The notes below the pieces were generated by a model. It was not told the origin of the DNA, made no database searches, and saw only the letters and a list, made by a program, of their open reading frames with translations. Position numbers and translations under genes: made by a program. This document shows positions 23,117 to 31,685 of a stretch of 55,571 nucleotides of DNA, piece by piece. Position 1 is the stretch's first letter, and every line of letters begins with the position of its first letter. The stretch is from an uncultured Eubacteriales bacterium (lineage in GTDB: Bacteria > Bacillota > Clostridia > Oscillospirales > CAG-272): positions 1 through 55,571 of the forward strand of contig CAJJIY010000008.1 of assembly GCA_905187695.1 (NCBI GenBank). The letters run 5' to 3'.

Positions 23117-24907
23117 ATGGCTGAGTTTTTAACTGGAGAAGACCGCCGCACCCATTATTGCGGCGACCTTCGCAAAGAGGATATCGGAAAAGAAGTCTGT
23201 GTAATGGGATGGGTACAGCGCCAGCGCGATCTGGGTGCGCTCATTTTCATCGACCTGCGCGACCGCACGGGACTTTTGCAGCTGGCTTTTGACCGCGATC
23301 TCGCCGCCGAGCCTTTTGACAAGGCATTTTCCTGCCGTGCCGAATATGTTGTGGTCGCGCACGGGGTGGTGGCCGCCCGCGGAGAGGGCGCCGTCAACCC
23401 CCACCTTCCGACCGGAGAAGTGGAAGTGCGCGTTTCTTCGCTGAAGATCCTTTCGGCTGCCAAGACCCCGCCCTTTGAGGTATCGGATACCAAAAAACCG
23501 AAGGACGAAACGGCCCTGCGGTATCGTTATCTTGACCTGCGCCGTCCTTCTCTTCAGGAAAATATCCGGATGCGCCACGAGATTGCCCGGATTGCCCGCG
23601 AATATTATTATGAAAACGGCTTTCTGGAGATTGAAACGCCGATGATGATCAAGCCCACGCCCGAAGGCGCGCGGGATTACATCGTTCCTTCCCGGATCCA
23701 TAAGGGCAGTTTTTATGCTTTGCCTCAGTCGCCGCAGATCTATAAGCAGCTTCTGATGGTGGCCGGTTTTGACCGCTACATTCAGATTGCCCGGTGTTTC
23801 CGGGATGAGGATCTGCGTGCCGACCGTCAGCCTGAATTCACACAGATCGACCTTGAAATGTCTTTTGCCACGCAAGAGGATATCATGGCCATGAACGAGG
23901 GCTTTATTGCCCGCGTATTCCGCGAGGTACTGGGGCGTGAGGTCACATTGCCGATGCGCCGCATGACTTATGCCGAGGCGATGGAAAAGTACGGCACGGA
24001 CAAGCCGGATACCCGCTATGGCATGGAGATCCGGAACCTGAGCGATCTCTTCAAAGAGAGTACTTTCCCGGTCTTTGCAAACGCGCTTTCCGCCGGTGGC
24101 AGTGTGCGCGGTATCCTGGTCAAAAAAGCCGCCGCAACGCTCAGCCGTAAGGAGATCGACCGGTTGGTGGAGCATGCCAAGGGCATCGGTGCCAAGGGAC
24201 TTTGCTATGTTCGTTATGCCGAAGAAGTTCCGAACTGCTCTTTCGGGAAATTTATGAGTGAGGCCGAACTTTCCGCGCTTTATGCTGCCGTCGGCCTTGA
24301 AAAAGGCGATGTGTTGCTGATTGTGGCCGATAAGGATAAAGTGGTATTGCCCACGCTGGGCGCGCTTCGCGTTCTGCTGGCCAAGAAACTGTCGCTGATT
24401 CCGGAAGGACGCTTTGACTTCCTTTGGATCACCGAATTCCCCTTCTTTGAATGGAACGAGGAAACCGGCCATTGGGACGCGATGCACCATCCCTTCACCA
24501 TGCCGTTGGAGGAATGTCTGCCGTATCTGGAAAGCGATCCCGGCCGGGTGCGCGCCAAATGCTATGATATGGTTCTCAACGGCACGGAGCTGCTTTCCGG
24601 CTCCATCCGGATCACCGACTGGCAGCTTCAGGAGCAGATGTTCAAGGCACTGGGGCTCACGCCGGAGGAAATTGACCGCAAATTCGGCTTTTTGGTGGAT
24701 GCCTACAAATACGGTGCGCCGCCGCACGGCGGCTCCGGCATGGGACTGGACCGGCTTGCCATGGTAATGACCGGCGCGGATTCGCTCCGGGATGTCATTG
24801 CCTTCCCAAAGGTGCAAAACGCCAGCGAGCTGATGTCCGGCTGCCCTGTTCCGGCCGAGAGCGAAGCGCTTGCCGATCTGGGTATCGCAGTGGTCGAAGA
24901 AGAATAA
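23117..24907 (+). CDS. aspS: Aspartate--tRNA ligase
   Basis: Class II synthetase, 596 residues, the normal bacterial length. The N-terminal OB-fold (GWVQRQRDLGALIFIDLRDRTG) binds the anticodon. Class II motif 2 is in QIARCFRDEDLRADRQPEFTQ, the bacterial GAD insertion domain follows (around residues 300-410), and motif 3 is GGSGMGLDRLAMVM. It cannot be decided from sequence alone here whether it also charges tRNA-Asn. AAGGAG precedes the ATG, and a strong terminator follows. Confidence 0.97.
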   Translation: MAEFLTGEDRRTHYCGDLRKEDIGKEVCVMGWVQRQRDLGALIFIDLRDRTGLLQLAFDRDLAAEPFDKAFSCRAEYVVVAHGVVAARGEGAVNPHLPTGEVEVRVSSLKILSAAKTPPFEVSDTKKPKDETALRYRYLDLRRPSLQENIRMRHEIARIAREYYYENGFLEIETPMMIKPTPEGARDYIVPSRIHKGSFYALPQSPQIYKQLLMVAGFDRYIQIARCFRDEDLRADRQPEFTQIDLEMSFATQEDIMAMNEGFIARVFREVLGREVTLPMRRMTYAEAMEKYGTDKPDTRYGMEIRNLSDLFKESTFPVFANALSAGGSVRGILVKKAAATLSRKEIDRLVEHAKGIGAKGLCYVRYAEEVPNCSFGKFMSEAELSALYAAVGLEKGDVLLIVADKDKVVLPTLGALRVLLAKKLSLIPEGRFDFLWITEFPFFEWNEETGHWDAMHHPFTMPLEECLPYLESDPGRVRAKCYDMVLNGTELLSGSIRITDWQLQEQMFKALGLTPEEIDRKFGFLVDAYKYGAPPHGGSGMGLDRLAMVMTGADSLRDVIAFPKVQNASELMSGCPVPAESEALADLGIAVVEEE

Positions 24908-24922
24908 ATCGGTCGCTTAAAA

Positions 24923-24951
24923 AAACGGCGTGACACAAAGTCACGCCGTTT
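24923..24951. terminator. Bidirectional terminator between aspS and the beta-galactosidase gene
   Basis: AAACGGCGTGAC (24923-24934), loop ACAAA, GTCACGCCGTTT (24940-24951), with T-rich sequence on both strands. Confidence 0.9.
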
Positions 24952-24973
24952 GTTTTTGCCCATCGGGAGGGAA

Positions 24974-26764
24974 TTATGAATTTTTCTTGTGGCAATCGGG
25001 TGCGCTCAGTTCCGGTTTGTCCGAAAAAAGAAGATCTTTCCGGAGCGTACCGTCGGATTCAAAAACAAGGATTTCATTTTTGCCTGCCCGCAGGAAAGGT
25101 GCGGGAACATAAAGCGTTTTTTGCGGTCCGGCGGGATTGAAATAACGCCCGATGTTGTGCCCGTTGATTTTTACAAAACCTTTTGTAAAGCCCGGCAAAG
25201 AGAGAAATGTATCGGCCGGTTCCTCTATTTCAAGTGTGCCGCGAAGAAAAACAGGACCGGTCAGAGGGCCGTTTGAAACCGGTCGGAAAGAAAGCCCCGA
25301 AAGGTCTTCCATGGGGAGGGGATACATTTCCCAACCGAATTGGTACTGAACGCCCGAACGAAGTCCCTGCATGCCTTTGCGGTCCAGCAGTTTCGGGCCG
25401 TAATTAACGCGCCCCATATTTTCCACCAGGATTGAGAGTTCGGCCGTTTCCCCTTCTGAAAGCGGCACCGAGATTGCCGCTTTTTCCTCGGAATCGGGCA
25501 CCCAGCGTTCAAATACGCCCCGCGCTTCCCGGTTGACAAAAAGTTGGGCGCGGTCATGCACCCCCTCGGCGTGAAGCGGCCATCCGTCCATGGGTCCGCG
25601 CAGTTCGGTACGGTAAAGGATATAGCCGAAACGCTGGCCGATATCTTCCATCCAGCGCATGGTCGGGGCGTGATGCGGCGATGAAATTTTCTCCAGATTT
25701 TCAAAGAGCGGAGCCGCCTCAGTCAGAGAAACAACCCCATAGGCGGCCTTTTTGCTTTCTTGCGCGGTCAGTTCCGGCACAGAGCCGAATCTGGAACGGA
25801 TGAGCTCGCGCAGGGCATAGTAGGTCTCGGTGCGGTCGCCCGCTTCGGAAAGCGGCGCGTTGTAGTCGTAACTGGTCACGGTCGGCGCGTAATATTTGTC
25901 ATAGTTTGCGCCGTTTGTAAAGCCGAAATTTGTACCGCCATGGAACATATAAAGGTTGACCGACGCACCCATTTCCAGCATATCGGCAAACTCGTCCGTA
26001 ATTTCTTTGGCCGGGCGCACATGGTGCTCCTCAAACCAGTGGTCAAACCAGCCGCACCAGAATTCTCCGCACATCATGGGTTGGTCAGGGCGTATCGTCT
26101 TGAGGTAAGAGAGGTTTTGCCTGGCTTTCGAGCCGAAGTTGGCCACGGCCAGACAGTCCGGGAGCGAGCCGCCGGTGAGCATCGTGGCGTTCGGGCCGTC
26201 GGAGGTGAAAAAGAGACAATCGATCCCGTTTTGGCGGTAAATGTCCAGAACGGCGCGCAGATAGGCCTTGTCATTGCCGAAACTGCCATATTCATTTTCC
26301 ACCTGGAGCATTACGATATTTCCGCCGTTCACGGCGAAAAAGGGGCGCAGTCGGGTCAGAAGCTCGGTATAATACCGGCGCATCCGGGAAAGGAAAACCG
26401 CGTCGTCACAGCGCAACTGCAGATCTTTGTCGGCCAGTAACCACGCGGGCAGACCGCCAAACTCAAATTCGGCGCAGATATAGGGGCCCGGGCGCAGGAT
26501 TACCGAGAGCCCCAGTTCTTTGGCCGTTTCAACAAAGGAAACAATATCCAGATTTCCCGTAAAATCAAAAGTACCCTCCGTCGGTTCGTGCAGATTCCAC
26601 GGGGTATAGGTTTCAACGGTGTTGAAACCGCATTCTTTCAGTTTGAGCAACCGGTCGTACCAATATTCCCGCGGGATCCGGAAATAGTGCATCGCGCCGG
26701 AGAGGATGGTATAAGGCCTTCCGTCCATGAGAAAAGTGTCCCGGTTATAAGTTAAAATTCCCAT
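24974..26764 (-). CDS. GH35 beta-galactosidase
   Basis: Glycoside hydrolase of family 35 releasing terminal beta-galactosyl residues. In the 596-residue protein the acid/base E158 lies in QVENEYGS and the nucleophile E234 in MCGEFWCGWFDHW; the barrel opening (SGAMHYFRIPREYWYDRLL, TYTPWNLHEP) is typical. Residues ~350-590 form the jelly-roll domains with GFVKINGHNIGRYFNPAGPQ. There is no signal peptide, so the enzyme is probably cytoplasmic and needs imported galactosides; no transporter is adjacent. It has its own promoter and ends at a bidirectional terminator. Confidence 0.95.
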   Translation of the reverse strand: MGILTYNRDTFLMDGRPYTILSGAMHYFRIPREYWYDRLLKLKECGFNTVETYTPWNLHEPTEGTFDFTGNLDIVSFVETAKELGLSVILRPGPYICAEFEFGGLPAWLLADKDLQLRCDDAVFLSRMRRYYTELLTRLRPFFAVNGGNIVMLQVENEYGSFGNDKAYLRAVLDIYRQNGIDCLFFTSDGPNATMLTGGSLPDCLAVANFGSKARQNLSYLKTIRPDQPMMCGEFWCGWFDHWFEEHHVRPAKEITDEFADMLEMGASVNLYMFHGGTNFGFTNGANYDKYYAPTVTSYDYNAPLSEAGDRTETYYALRELIRSRFGSVPELTAQESKKAAYGVVSLTEAAPLFENLEKISSPHHAPTMRWMEDIGQRFGYILYRTELRGPMDGWPLHAEGVHDRAQLFVNREARGVFERWVPDSEEKAAISVPLSEGETAELSILVENMGRVNYGPKLLDRKGMQGLRSGVQYQFGWEMYPLPMEDLSGLSFRPVSNGPLTGPVFLRGTLEIEEPADTFLSLPGFTKGFVKINGHNIGRYFNPAGPQKTLYVPAPFLRAGKNEILVFESDGTLRKDLLFSDKPELSAPDCHKKNS

Positions 26765-26799
26765 TTGCTGACCTTTCGCTTTCCTTTTTATTGCTTTTT

Positions 26800-26828
26800 A
26801 TCATAGCACAAAAAGGCCGGTTTGTCAA
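26800..26828 (-). promoter_or_regulatory. Sigma-A promoter of the beta-galactosidase gene
   Basis: On the minus strand TTGACA (complement of 26823-26828), 17-bp spacer, TATGAT (complement of 26800-26805). Confidence 0.8.
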
Positions 26829-26848
26829 ATAAAAAAGAACGACGAAAC

Positions 26849-26877
26849 TTGACAGTGGGGCATGGGTACGATATAAT
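26849..26877 (+). promoter_or_regulatory. Sigma-A promoter of the HAD phosphatase gene
   Basis: Perfect TTGACA (26849-26854), 17-bp spacer and perfect TATAAT (26872-26877). It is divergent from the beta-galactosidase promoter, with only about 20 bp between the two -35 boxes. Confidence 0.9.
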
Positions 26878-26922
26878 AAATGAGAAAGATCTGAAAACGC
26901 AAAAGGGAGCGCTTGGAACAGC

Positions 26923-27639
26923 ATGAGAGCGGATGTGATCATTTTCGATAAAGACGGCACCCTGATGGATTTTGACGCCTATTGGGTCACGGTTTCGGCC
27001 AAGTCCGTTGCCCGGGTGCTTCGGGATATCGGCCGGGAAGATATTCCGGTGTCAGAGATTCTTTGGGCCTTTGGCGTGAGAGACGGCGTGACCGCGCCTG
27101 ACAGCGTGCTTTGCAAGGGAACCTACGAGGAAATGGGGCGGGCCATGTCGGATGTGCTTGAAAAATACGGGGCATCGCTCCCGCTTTCTGTCATCATCGA
27201 AAAAATGCTGAATGCCTATGAGCGCTGCAGCCATGAGGGCAGGGTAAGACCCACCTGCGAAAATCTTTACGGGGTGCTTTCCGGTTTTAAAAGACAGGGC
27301 AAGAAACTGATGGTCGTCACCACCGATAAAGAAGATTCCACGCACCGTTGTCTGCGTTTGCTGGGCGTGGAAACCCTTTTTGATCAGATTTATTCCGACG
27401 ACGGACAGGCGCCGACCAAGCCGGATCCCTTTCTCCTTGAAAAAATCCGGAGGGAGACCGGCGTTTCGCGGGAACGCATGATAATGGTGGGCGATACCCT
27501 GACTGACATGGCCTTTGCCAGAAACGGCGGCATTTTTTCGGTCGGCGTAGCCAAAACAGCGGAAAACGCCGCCGCTTTACGGCCTTTTGCCGATTTTGTC
27601 ATTCCGGATGTTTCCCATCTGCCGGAAATCCTTGCGTAA
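26923..27639 (+). CDS. HAD-superfamily hydrolase (phosphoglycolate phosphatase-like)
   Basis: A 238-residue phosphatase. Motif I is IIFDKDGTLMDF, with the nucleophile Asp and a Lys in place of the more usual Leu or Met; motif II is VVTTDKE; motif III lysine lies in PTKPDP; motif IV is GDTLTDMAF. A helical cap domain lies between motifs I and II, as in Gph-type enzymes. The substrate is unknown. It is the first gene of a short run with the DUF3784-like and flavodiiron genes. Confidence 0.92.
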   Translation: MRADVIIFDKDGTLMDFDAYWVTVSAKSVARVLRDIGREDIPVSEILWAFGVRDGVTAPDSVLCKGTYEEMGRAMSDVLEKYGASLPLSVIIEKMLNAYERCSHEGRVRPTCENLYGVLSGFKRQGKKLMVVTTDKEDSTHRCLRLLGVETLFDQIYSDDGQAPTKPDPFLLEKIRRETGVSRERMIMVGDTLTDMAFARNGGIFSVGVAKTAENAAALRPFADFVIPDVSHLPEILA

Positions 27640-27714
27640 AAAGGCACCGATCGGGATGATTTGTGCTGTCGGGTAGGTGGCGACGGCTGAAATTTCTGTA
27701 AGGAGGAGAGAAAA

Positions 27715-28038
27715 ATGGGGAAAATCATCGGAATTGCTTTGCTTGGCATCGTATGCGCGGCCTGCTTTTTGATCTCGTTTTTCCAGTGGCGCGAAAAAGG
27801 GCCGGTTTTCAACAACGCCTATCTTTACGCCGGCGAGGAGACCCGCCGAGAAATGAATAAAAAGCCGTATTACCGCCAATCGGCCGTGGTATTTCTGCTC
27901 ATGGGCATTGCTTTCGGCGTTTGCGCGGCGGAAGTTGCCTTAACTTCCGGTTGGCTGTTTTACGCGGCCGCGGCCGTCACGCTGGGAATGGTGGTCTATG
28001 TCATTGTTTCTTCTGTAAAAATCAATCAAAAAAGATAA
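27715..28038 (+). CDS. DUF3784-like small membrane protein
   Basis: A 107-residue protein with three hydrophobic stretches (residues ~3-22, ~58-75 and ~80-99) and a conserved-looking loop WREKGPVFNNAYLYAGEETRREMNKKPYYRQSA... split over the first cytoplasmic segment. This loop resembles the DUF3784 family of Firmicutes, whose function is unknown. AAGGAGGAG lies upstream of the ATG. A 42-bp gap separates it from the flavodiiron gene, so the two are probably co-transcribed. Confidence 0.75.
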   Translation: MGKIIGIALLGIVCAACFLISFFQWREKGPVFNNAYLYAGEETRREMNKKPYYRQSAVVFLLMGIAFGVCAAEVALTSGWLFYAAAAVTLGMVVYVIVSSVKINQKR

Positions 28039-28080
28039 AATTACCGGCCGTTCCCGGCCGCAAAGAAAGGAATTTGAAAA

Positions 28081-29238
28081 ATGGAATTCAGCAAGCAAAT
28101 CCGTGAAATCGGCGTCAGCGACCGCGCAGTGGATCTTTTTGAAGGGCAGTACCGCGTGCCGGACGGCATGACCTACAACTCTTATGTAATCTTGGATGAT
28201 AAGATTGCCGTGATGGATACGGTGGAGGCGCATTTTGTGGATGAATGGCTCCGGAACCTTTCCGAAACGCTCGGCGGCCGCACGCCGGATTATCTGGTGG
28301 TTCAGCACATGGAGCCCGATCATTCGGCCGGGATCGCGCGGTTTTTGAAAATTTATCCGTCTGCCGTCCCGGTAGCGACCGCCAAAGCCTTTGAGATGAT
28401 GGGCCAGTTTTTCGGCCGTGATATGAAAGCAAACGCCAAAATGGTTCGGGAGGGAGATACGCTCGCGCTCGGCACGCACACGCTGCATTTTGTCACCGCG
28501 CCGATGGTGCACTGGCCGGAGGTCATGGTCAGTTATGAAGAAAGCGAGCAGGTGCTCTTTTCGGCCGATGCGTTCGGGCGCTTCGGCACGGGAGATCCGG
28601 ATACGCCATGGTTGCCCGAAGCCCGGCGTTATTACATCGGCATTGTCGGAAAATACGGCGCGCAGGTAACGGCGCTTTTAAAAAAGGCGGCGGCACTCTC
28701 TATCGGGACCATCTGCCCGCTCCATGGCCCGGTGCTGACCGGCGACCTCACACCCTATCTCACGGCCTACCGGACATGGGCTTCCTATGAAGCGGAAAGC
28801 GCGGGCGTGGCGATTGCCTATACCTCGGTTTACGGCCACACGAAAGAAGCCGCGCTTCTGCTGGCCGATACGCTCCGGGCGGCCGGTGTCAAGACCGAAG
28901 TTTTTGATCTGGCACGGGATGACATGGCCGCAGCCGTAGCCGCCGCTTTTCGCTATGACCGGCTGGTGCTGGCAACCACGACCTATAACGCCGATCTCTT
29001 TCCCTTTATGAGGACTTTTATCGAACACCTTTGCGAGCGCGGCTTCAAGGGACGCAGAGTTGGATTTATTGAAAACGGCTCCTGGGTGCCCCGCGCGGCG
29101 CTTTTGATGCGCGCCATGTTTGAAAAATCCGTCGATCTCACTTTTGCGGAGCCGGTCGTCACGCTCCGTTCCGCGCTTTCTCCGGAGAGCCATGCCTCCC
29201 TCTTAAAGCTGGCCGACTGGCTGATTGGAAAGTGCTGA
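28081..29238 (+). CDS. Flavodiiron protein (FprA, A-type flavoprotein)
   Basis: Reduces O2 to water, or NO to N2O, in anaerobes. The 385-residue protein has an N-terminal metallo-beta-lactamase-like domain with the diiron ligands H76-x-E78-x-D80-H81 in QHMEPDHSAG, a further His in PMVHWPEV, Asp in SADAFG and His in PLHGPV. Residues ~250-385 are a flavodoxin domain (AYTSVYGHTKEAA, NGSWVPRAA). No rubredoxin domain is fused, so a separate electron donor is needed. It supports an anaerobic lifestyle with occasional oxygen exposure. Confidence 0.95.
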   Translation: MEFSKQIREIGVSDRAVDLFEGQYRVPDGMTYNSYVILDDKIAVMDTVEAHFVDEWLRNLSETLGGRTPDYLVVQHMEPDHSAGIARFLKIYPSAVPVATAKAFEMMGQFFGRDMKANAKMVREGDTLALGTHTLHFVTAPMVHWPEVMVSYEESEQVLFSADAFGRFGTGDPDTPWLPEARRYYIGIVGKYGAQVTALLKKAAALSIGTICPLHGPVLTGDLTPYLTAYRTWASYEAESAGVAIAYTSVYGHTKEAALLLADTLRAAGVKTEVFDLARDDMAAAVAAAFRYDRLVLATTTYNADLFPFMRTFIEHLCERGFKGRRVGFIENGSWVPRAALLMRAMFEKSVDLTFAEPVVTLRSALSPESHASLLKLADWLIGKC

Positions 29239-29244
29239 CAATAA

Positions 29245-29270
29245 AAAACCCGCCCAACGGGGCGGGTTTT
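29245..29270. terminator. Bidirectional terminator after the flavodiiron gene
   Basis: AAAACCCGCCC (29245-29255) and GGGCGGGTTTT (29260-29270) pair around a 4-nt loop; converging transcripts end here. Confidence 0.9.
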
Positions 29271-29283
29271 CTTTCACGGGCGG

Positions 29284-30072
29284 TCAGTTTTTGCGGAGCG
29301 ACCGGTTGGTTCGCAGTTCAAATACAATTTTCAGTGTACGATAGATCAGCTCCAGCATTGAAAGGATGATATTATTGATGTACTGGATGTTGTAAAGGCG
29401 GAAAAGGCCGTGCATGAGCGTCAGCTCCTCGGTGGTGGCCATTTCGTTTTCGGAAAGCAGGAGATAGCACCGTTCCTGTGCCTTTTTCTCGGTTTTCAGC
29501 GTGATGAGTGAAAAGATGAAAGAAAGCGCATAGAAGAGGATGGCCAGCGCCGCAAAAACGAAGGTGCACACCCCGCTGCCCGAAAAAAGAAAAATATCCA
29601 GTACCATGCCGAGGAGCACCAGCGGAATAAAGGCAAACGGACCGAAGGTGAGCACCGGAATCAAGCGGTTGCGGGTTTTCATGTCCGGGTCGCCTTCTTT
29701 GTCCATCACGGCCAGCCCCACTTTTTGCGCGGCCATGGCCATGGCGGTCAGGCTTTCTTTGTGACGGGTCAGCCGGCGTAAGCGGATCTTTTTGAAAAAG
29801 TGGCTGTAACTGTTGCCGAAAAGCAGCGAGCCGGTGGTCTTCACTTTGATGTCCGAAAGACCGTTTTGATCCAACAGCCGCCGGGCGGCGTCTTCGCCGG
29901 TCATGTTCATGCTGTTTTGCATCCGGTTATATTTGACATAGCGGATGGCAAGAATGATGCTGACGATAGTGGAAAAAACAGTCAGCACGGCAATGAGCGC
30001 ACCCACCAGAAGGAGCATCGCAAAGAGCACCAGATCGGCGGTATCGGCATTGGCGGCGGCAGAAAGATTCAT
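29284..30072 (-). CDS. YugP-like membrane protein with the zinc-protease motif lost
   Basis: A 262-residue protein with the architecture of the YugP family (zinc-dependent peptidase 2): N-terminal membrane segment (~15-45), a MTGEDAARRLLDQNGL segment, then two or three C-terminal membrane segments. In active relatives the block AAHEVGHAxQ supplies the HExxH zinc ligands. The same place here reads AAQKVGLAVMDKEGD (Q116, K117, L120), so both His and the catalytic Glu are replaced. The rest (TRNRLIPV, later TLKTEKKAQERCYLLL) still follows the family. The start at 30072 follows AGAAGG at 6 nt. It is probably a pseudoenzyme; the family assignment is by pattern recognition. The upstream gene is a GNAT 23 bp away. 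Confidence 0.7.
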   Translation of the reverse strand: MNLSAAANADTADLVLFAMLLLVGALIAVLTVFSTIVSIILAIRYVKYNRMQNSMNMTGEDAARRLLDQNGLSDIKVKTTGSLLFGNSYSHFFKKIRLRRLTRHKESLTAMAMAAQKVGLAVMDKEGDPDMKTRNRLIPVLTFGPFAFIPLVLLGMVLDIFLFSGSGVCTFVFAALAILFYALSFIFSLITLKTEKKAQERCYLLLSENEMATTEELTLMHGLFRLYNIQYINNIILSMLELIYRTLKIVFELRTNRSLRKN

Positions 30073-30095
30073 GGAGACCTTCTTTGAGATAAATT

Positions 30096-30548
30096 TCAGG
30101 AAAGATTTTTGGTATAGGTCACAAATCCGTCCGGGGAGAGCCCCTCGTGGCGGTAAAGCGACTGCGCGCTCTGATTGGTGTTGAGCACTTCCAGCGTCAG
30201 CGCCCGTGCGCGCCCGGAAAATGCCTTTTCCAACCATTCCAGAAAGTGCCCTGCATAGCCGTGGTGCCGGCTGGCGGGGGAGAGATAAAGTTCATCCAGT
30301 ACCAGGATGTTACCGCCCTCCTCGTTGCACCAATAGGCGCTGACCAGCGCGTATCCGGCCGCTTCGCCGTTTTGACTGTCCGTGAGCAGATATCCCCACA
30401 GGTTTTCGTGATGTTCCAGAACGCGGTTGAAAGTGGCCGTTGCGTTTTCGGCGGAATAGGGTTTCAAAGTGGCATCGGCGGCATAAAAGTCGCGGCAGAG
30501 TGTGAGAAAGATTTCGCGGTCACGGTTCTCAAATTCGCGGATCAGCAT
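30096..30548 (-). CDS. GNAT-family N-acetyltransferase
   Basis: A 150-residue acetyltransferase with the GNAT core: N-terminal IREFENRDREIF, the beta4 strand NILVLDELYLSPASRHHGYAGHFLEWLEKAF containing the acetyl-CoA pyrophosphate loop (variant RHHGYA), and the C-terminal LEVLNTNQSAQSLYRHEGL motif. The substrate is unknown. It is transcribed from a promoter that overlaps the end of the LysR gene, and is followed 23 bp later by the YugP-like gene. Confidence 0.88.
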   Translation of the reverse strand: MLIREFENRDREIFLTLCRDFYAADATLKPYSAENATATFNRVLEHHENLWGYLLTDSQNGEAAGYALVSAYWCNEEGGNILVLDELYLSPASRHHGYAGHFLEWLEKAFSGRARALTLEVLNTNQSAQSLYRHEGLSPDGFVTYTKNLS

Positions 30549-30608
30549 AAAAAAACGGTTGCCTCCTTCAAAGGCGTGCGTGATGTGGAAGAGATCTTGA
30601 CTTAAAAC

Positions 30609-30638
30609 AGTATAACACAGTTATCCCGGTTTTGTCAA
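30609..30638 (-). promoter_or_regulatory. Sigma-A promoter of the GNAT/YugP-like operon
   Basis: On the minus strand TTGACA (complement of 30633-30638), 18-bp spacer, TATACT (complement of 30609-30614). The -35 box overlaps the last bases of the LysR coding sequence. Confidence 0.75.
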
Positions 30639-31546
30639 GTGGAAATGCGTGTGGCCGTCCCCGGTTCTCCGGTTGCGGAAAGGAGTGGCCGCAGAAAAGC
30701 AAGCACCCGCCGGCCGGCGGCGCTGAATCGCTTTCCGCGGTGTGTCACCAGATAGTATTCGCGGGTAAAATCGGCGTCCGTCACCGGAAGCGCCCGCAGT
30801 TCGCCGCGCTCAATGGCCGGGGCAACCAGTCCTTCCGGCAGTATCGTCACGCCGAATCCGGCGCTGGCTGCGGCAATCAGCACCGAGGGACTGACCGAGA
30901 TCATGACCGGTTCGGGCTTTTCCCGGTGCGCGGCAAACACATGATCAATGAGTTCGCGGGAAGAACTGCCCGGTTCCCGGAGCAGGAGCCGTGTATGGGC
31001 CAGTTCCGTAACCGAAAGAGAAGCGGGGAGTGCGTCTTCTGCGGCGCAGACCGGCAAAAGGCGGTCGCTGTCAAAGACCTCGGCCCGGATGCCGGGCGCG
31101 GTCATCATTCCTTCCACCAGTCCCAGATCCAATTGTCCTTCCCGAAGCGCCTGCTCGATCTCGGTGGCATTATCCACCCGTACCCGCAGATCTACCTCCG
31201 GATATTTTTCCCGAATCTCGCAAAGCAATTTCGGCAGGCGTGTGCGCCCGATGGTCAGGGTCGCTCCCAACCGGAGCTGGAGGCGTTCGCTACCTTCTTT
31301 GGCCAGTGCCTCAAAGTCTTCAAAGCCGGCCAGCGCGTCTCTTGCTTTCACCAACAGCCTTTTGCCTTCTTCCGTGATGACCAGGCGCTGGTTGATGCGT
31401 TCAAAAAGCCGGATGCCATAGTATTTTTCCAGTTCCGCAATGGCGGTGCTCACCACCGGTTGCGCCACATGGAGCGCCTCGGCCGCGCGGGTCACGCCGC
31501 CCGCTTCGCAGACGGCCACAAAAAAACGGATGTGCCGGATCGTCAT
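30635..31546 (-). CDS. LysR-family transcriptional regulator
   Basis: A 303-residue regulator with an N-terminal winged helix-turn-helix (MTIRHIRFFVAVCEAGGVTRAAEALHVAQPVVSTAIAELE, residues 1-60) and a two-lobe periplasmic-binding-like effector domain (~90-290). Effector and targets are unknown. LysR regulators often control a divergent gene; here the divergent neighbour is the F-type ATPase operon, whose first promoter is about 50 bp from the LysR start, but regulation is only a possibility. Confidence 0.92.
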   Translation of the reverse strand: MTIRHIRFFVAVCEAGGVTRAAEALHVAQPVVSTAIAELEKYYGIRLFERINQRLVITEEGKRLLVKARDALAGFEDFEALAKEGSERLQLRLGATLTIGRTRLPKLLCEIREKYPEVDLRVRVDNATEIEQALREGQLDLGLVEGMMTAPGIRAEVFDSDRLLPVCAAEDALPASLSVTELAHTRLLLREPGSSSRELIDHVFAAHREKPEPVMISVSPSVLIAAASAGFGVTILPEGLVAPAIERGELRALPVTDADFTREYYLVTHRGKRFSAAGRRVLAFLRPLLSATGEPGTATRIST

Positions 31547-31597
31547 ATTTTGCCACCTTATATCCTTTTGACTATGATCTGAATAAGATTATACTAT

Positions 31598-31626
31598 TTT
31601 ACAAATCATTTTTCAAGGTGTATAAT
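31598..31626 (+). promoter_or_regulatory. Promoter of the F-type ATPase operon
   Basis: TTTACA (31598-31603), 17-bp spacer, TATAAT (31621-31626), in the intergenic region shared with the LysR gene. Confidence 0.75.
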
Positions 31627-31685
31627 AAAATCTCTCCGGAAAAATTCCGGAGCAAGCCATATGGAAACGGCGGTGATTAAAAATA

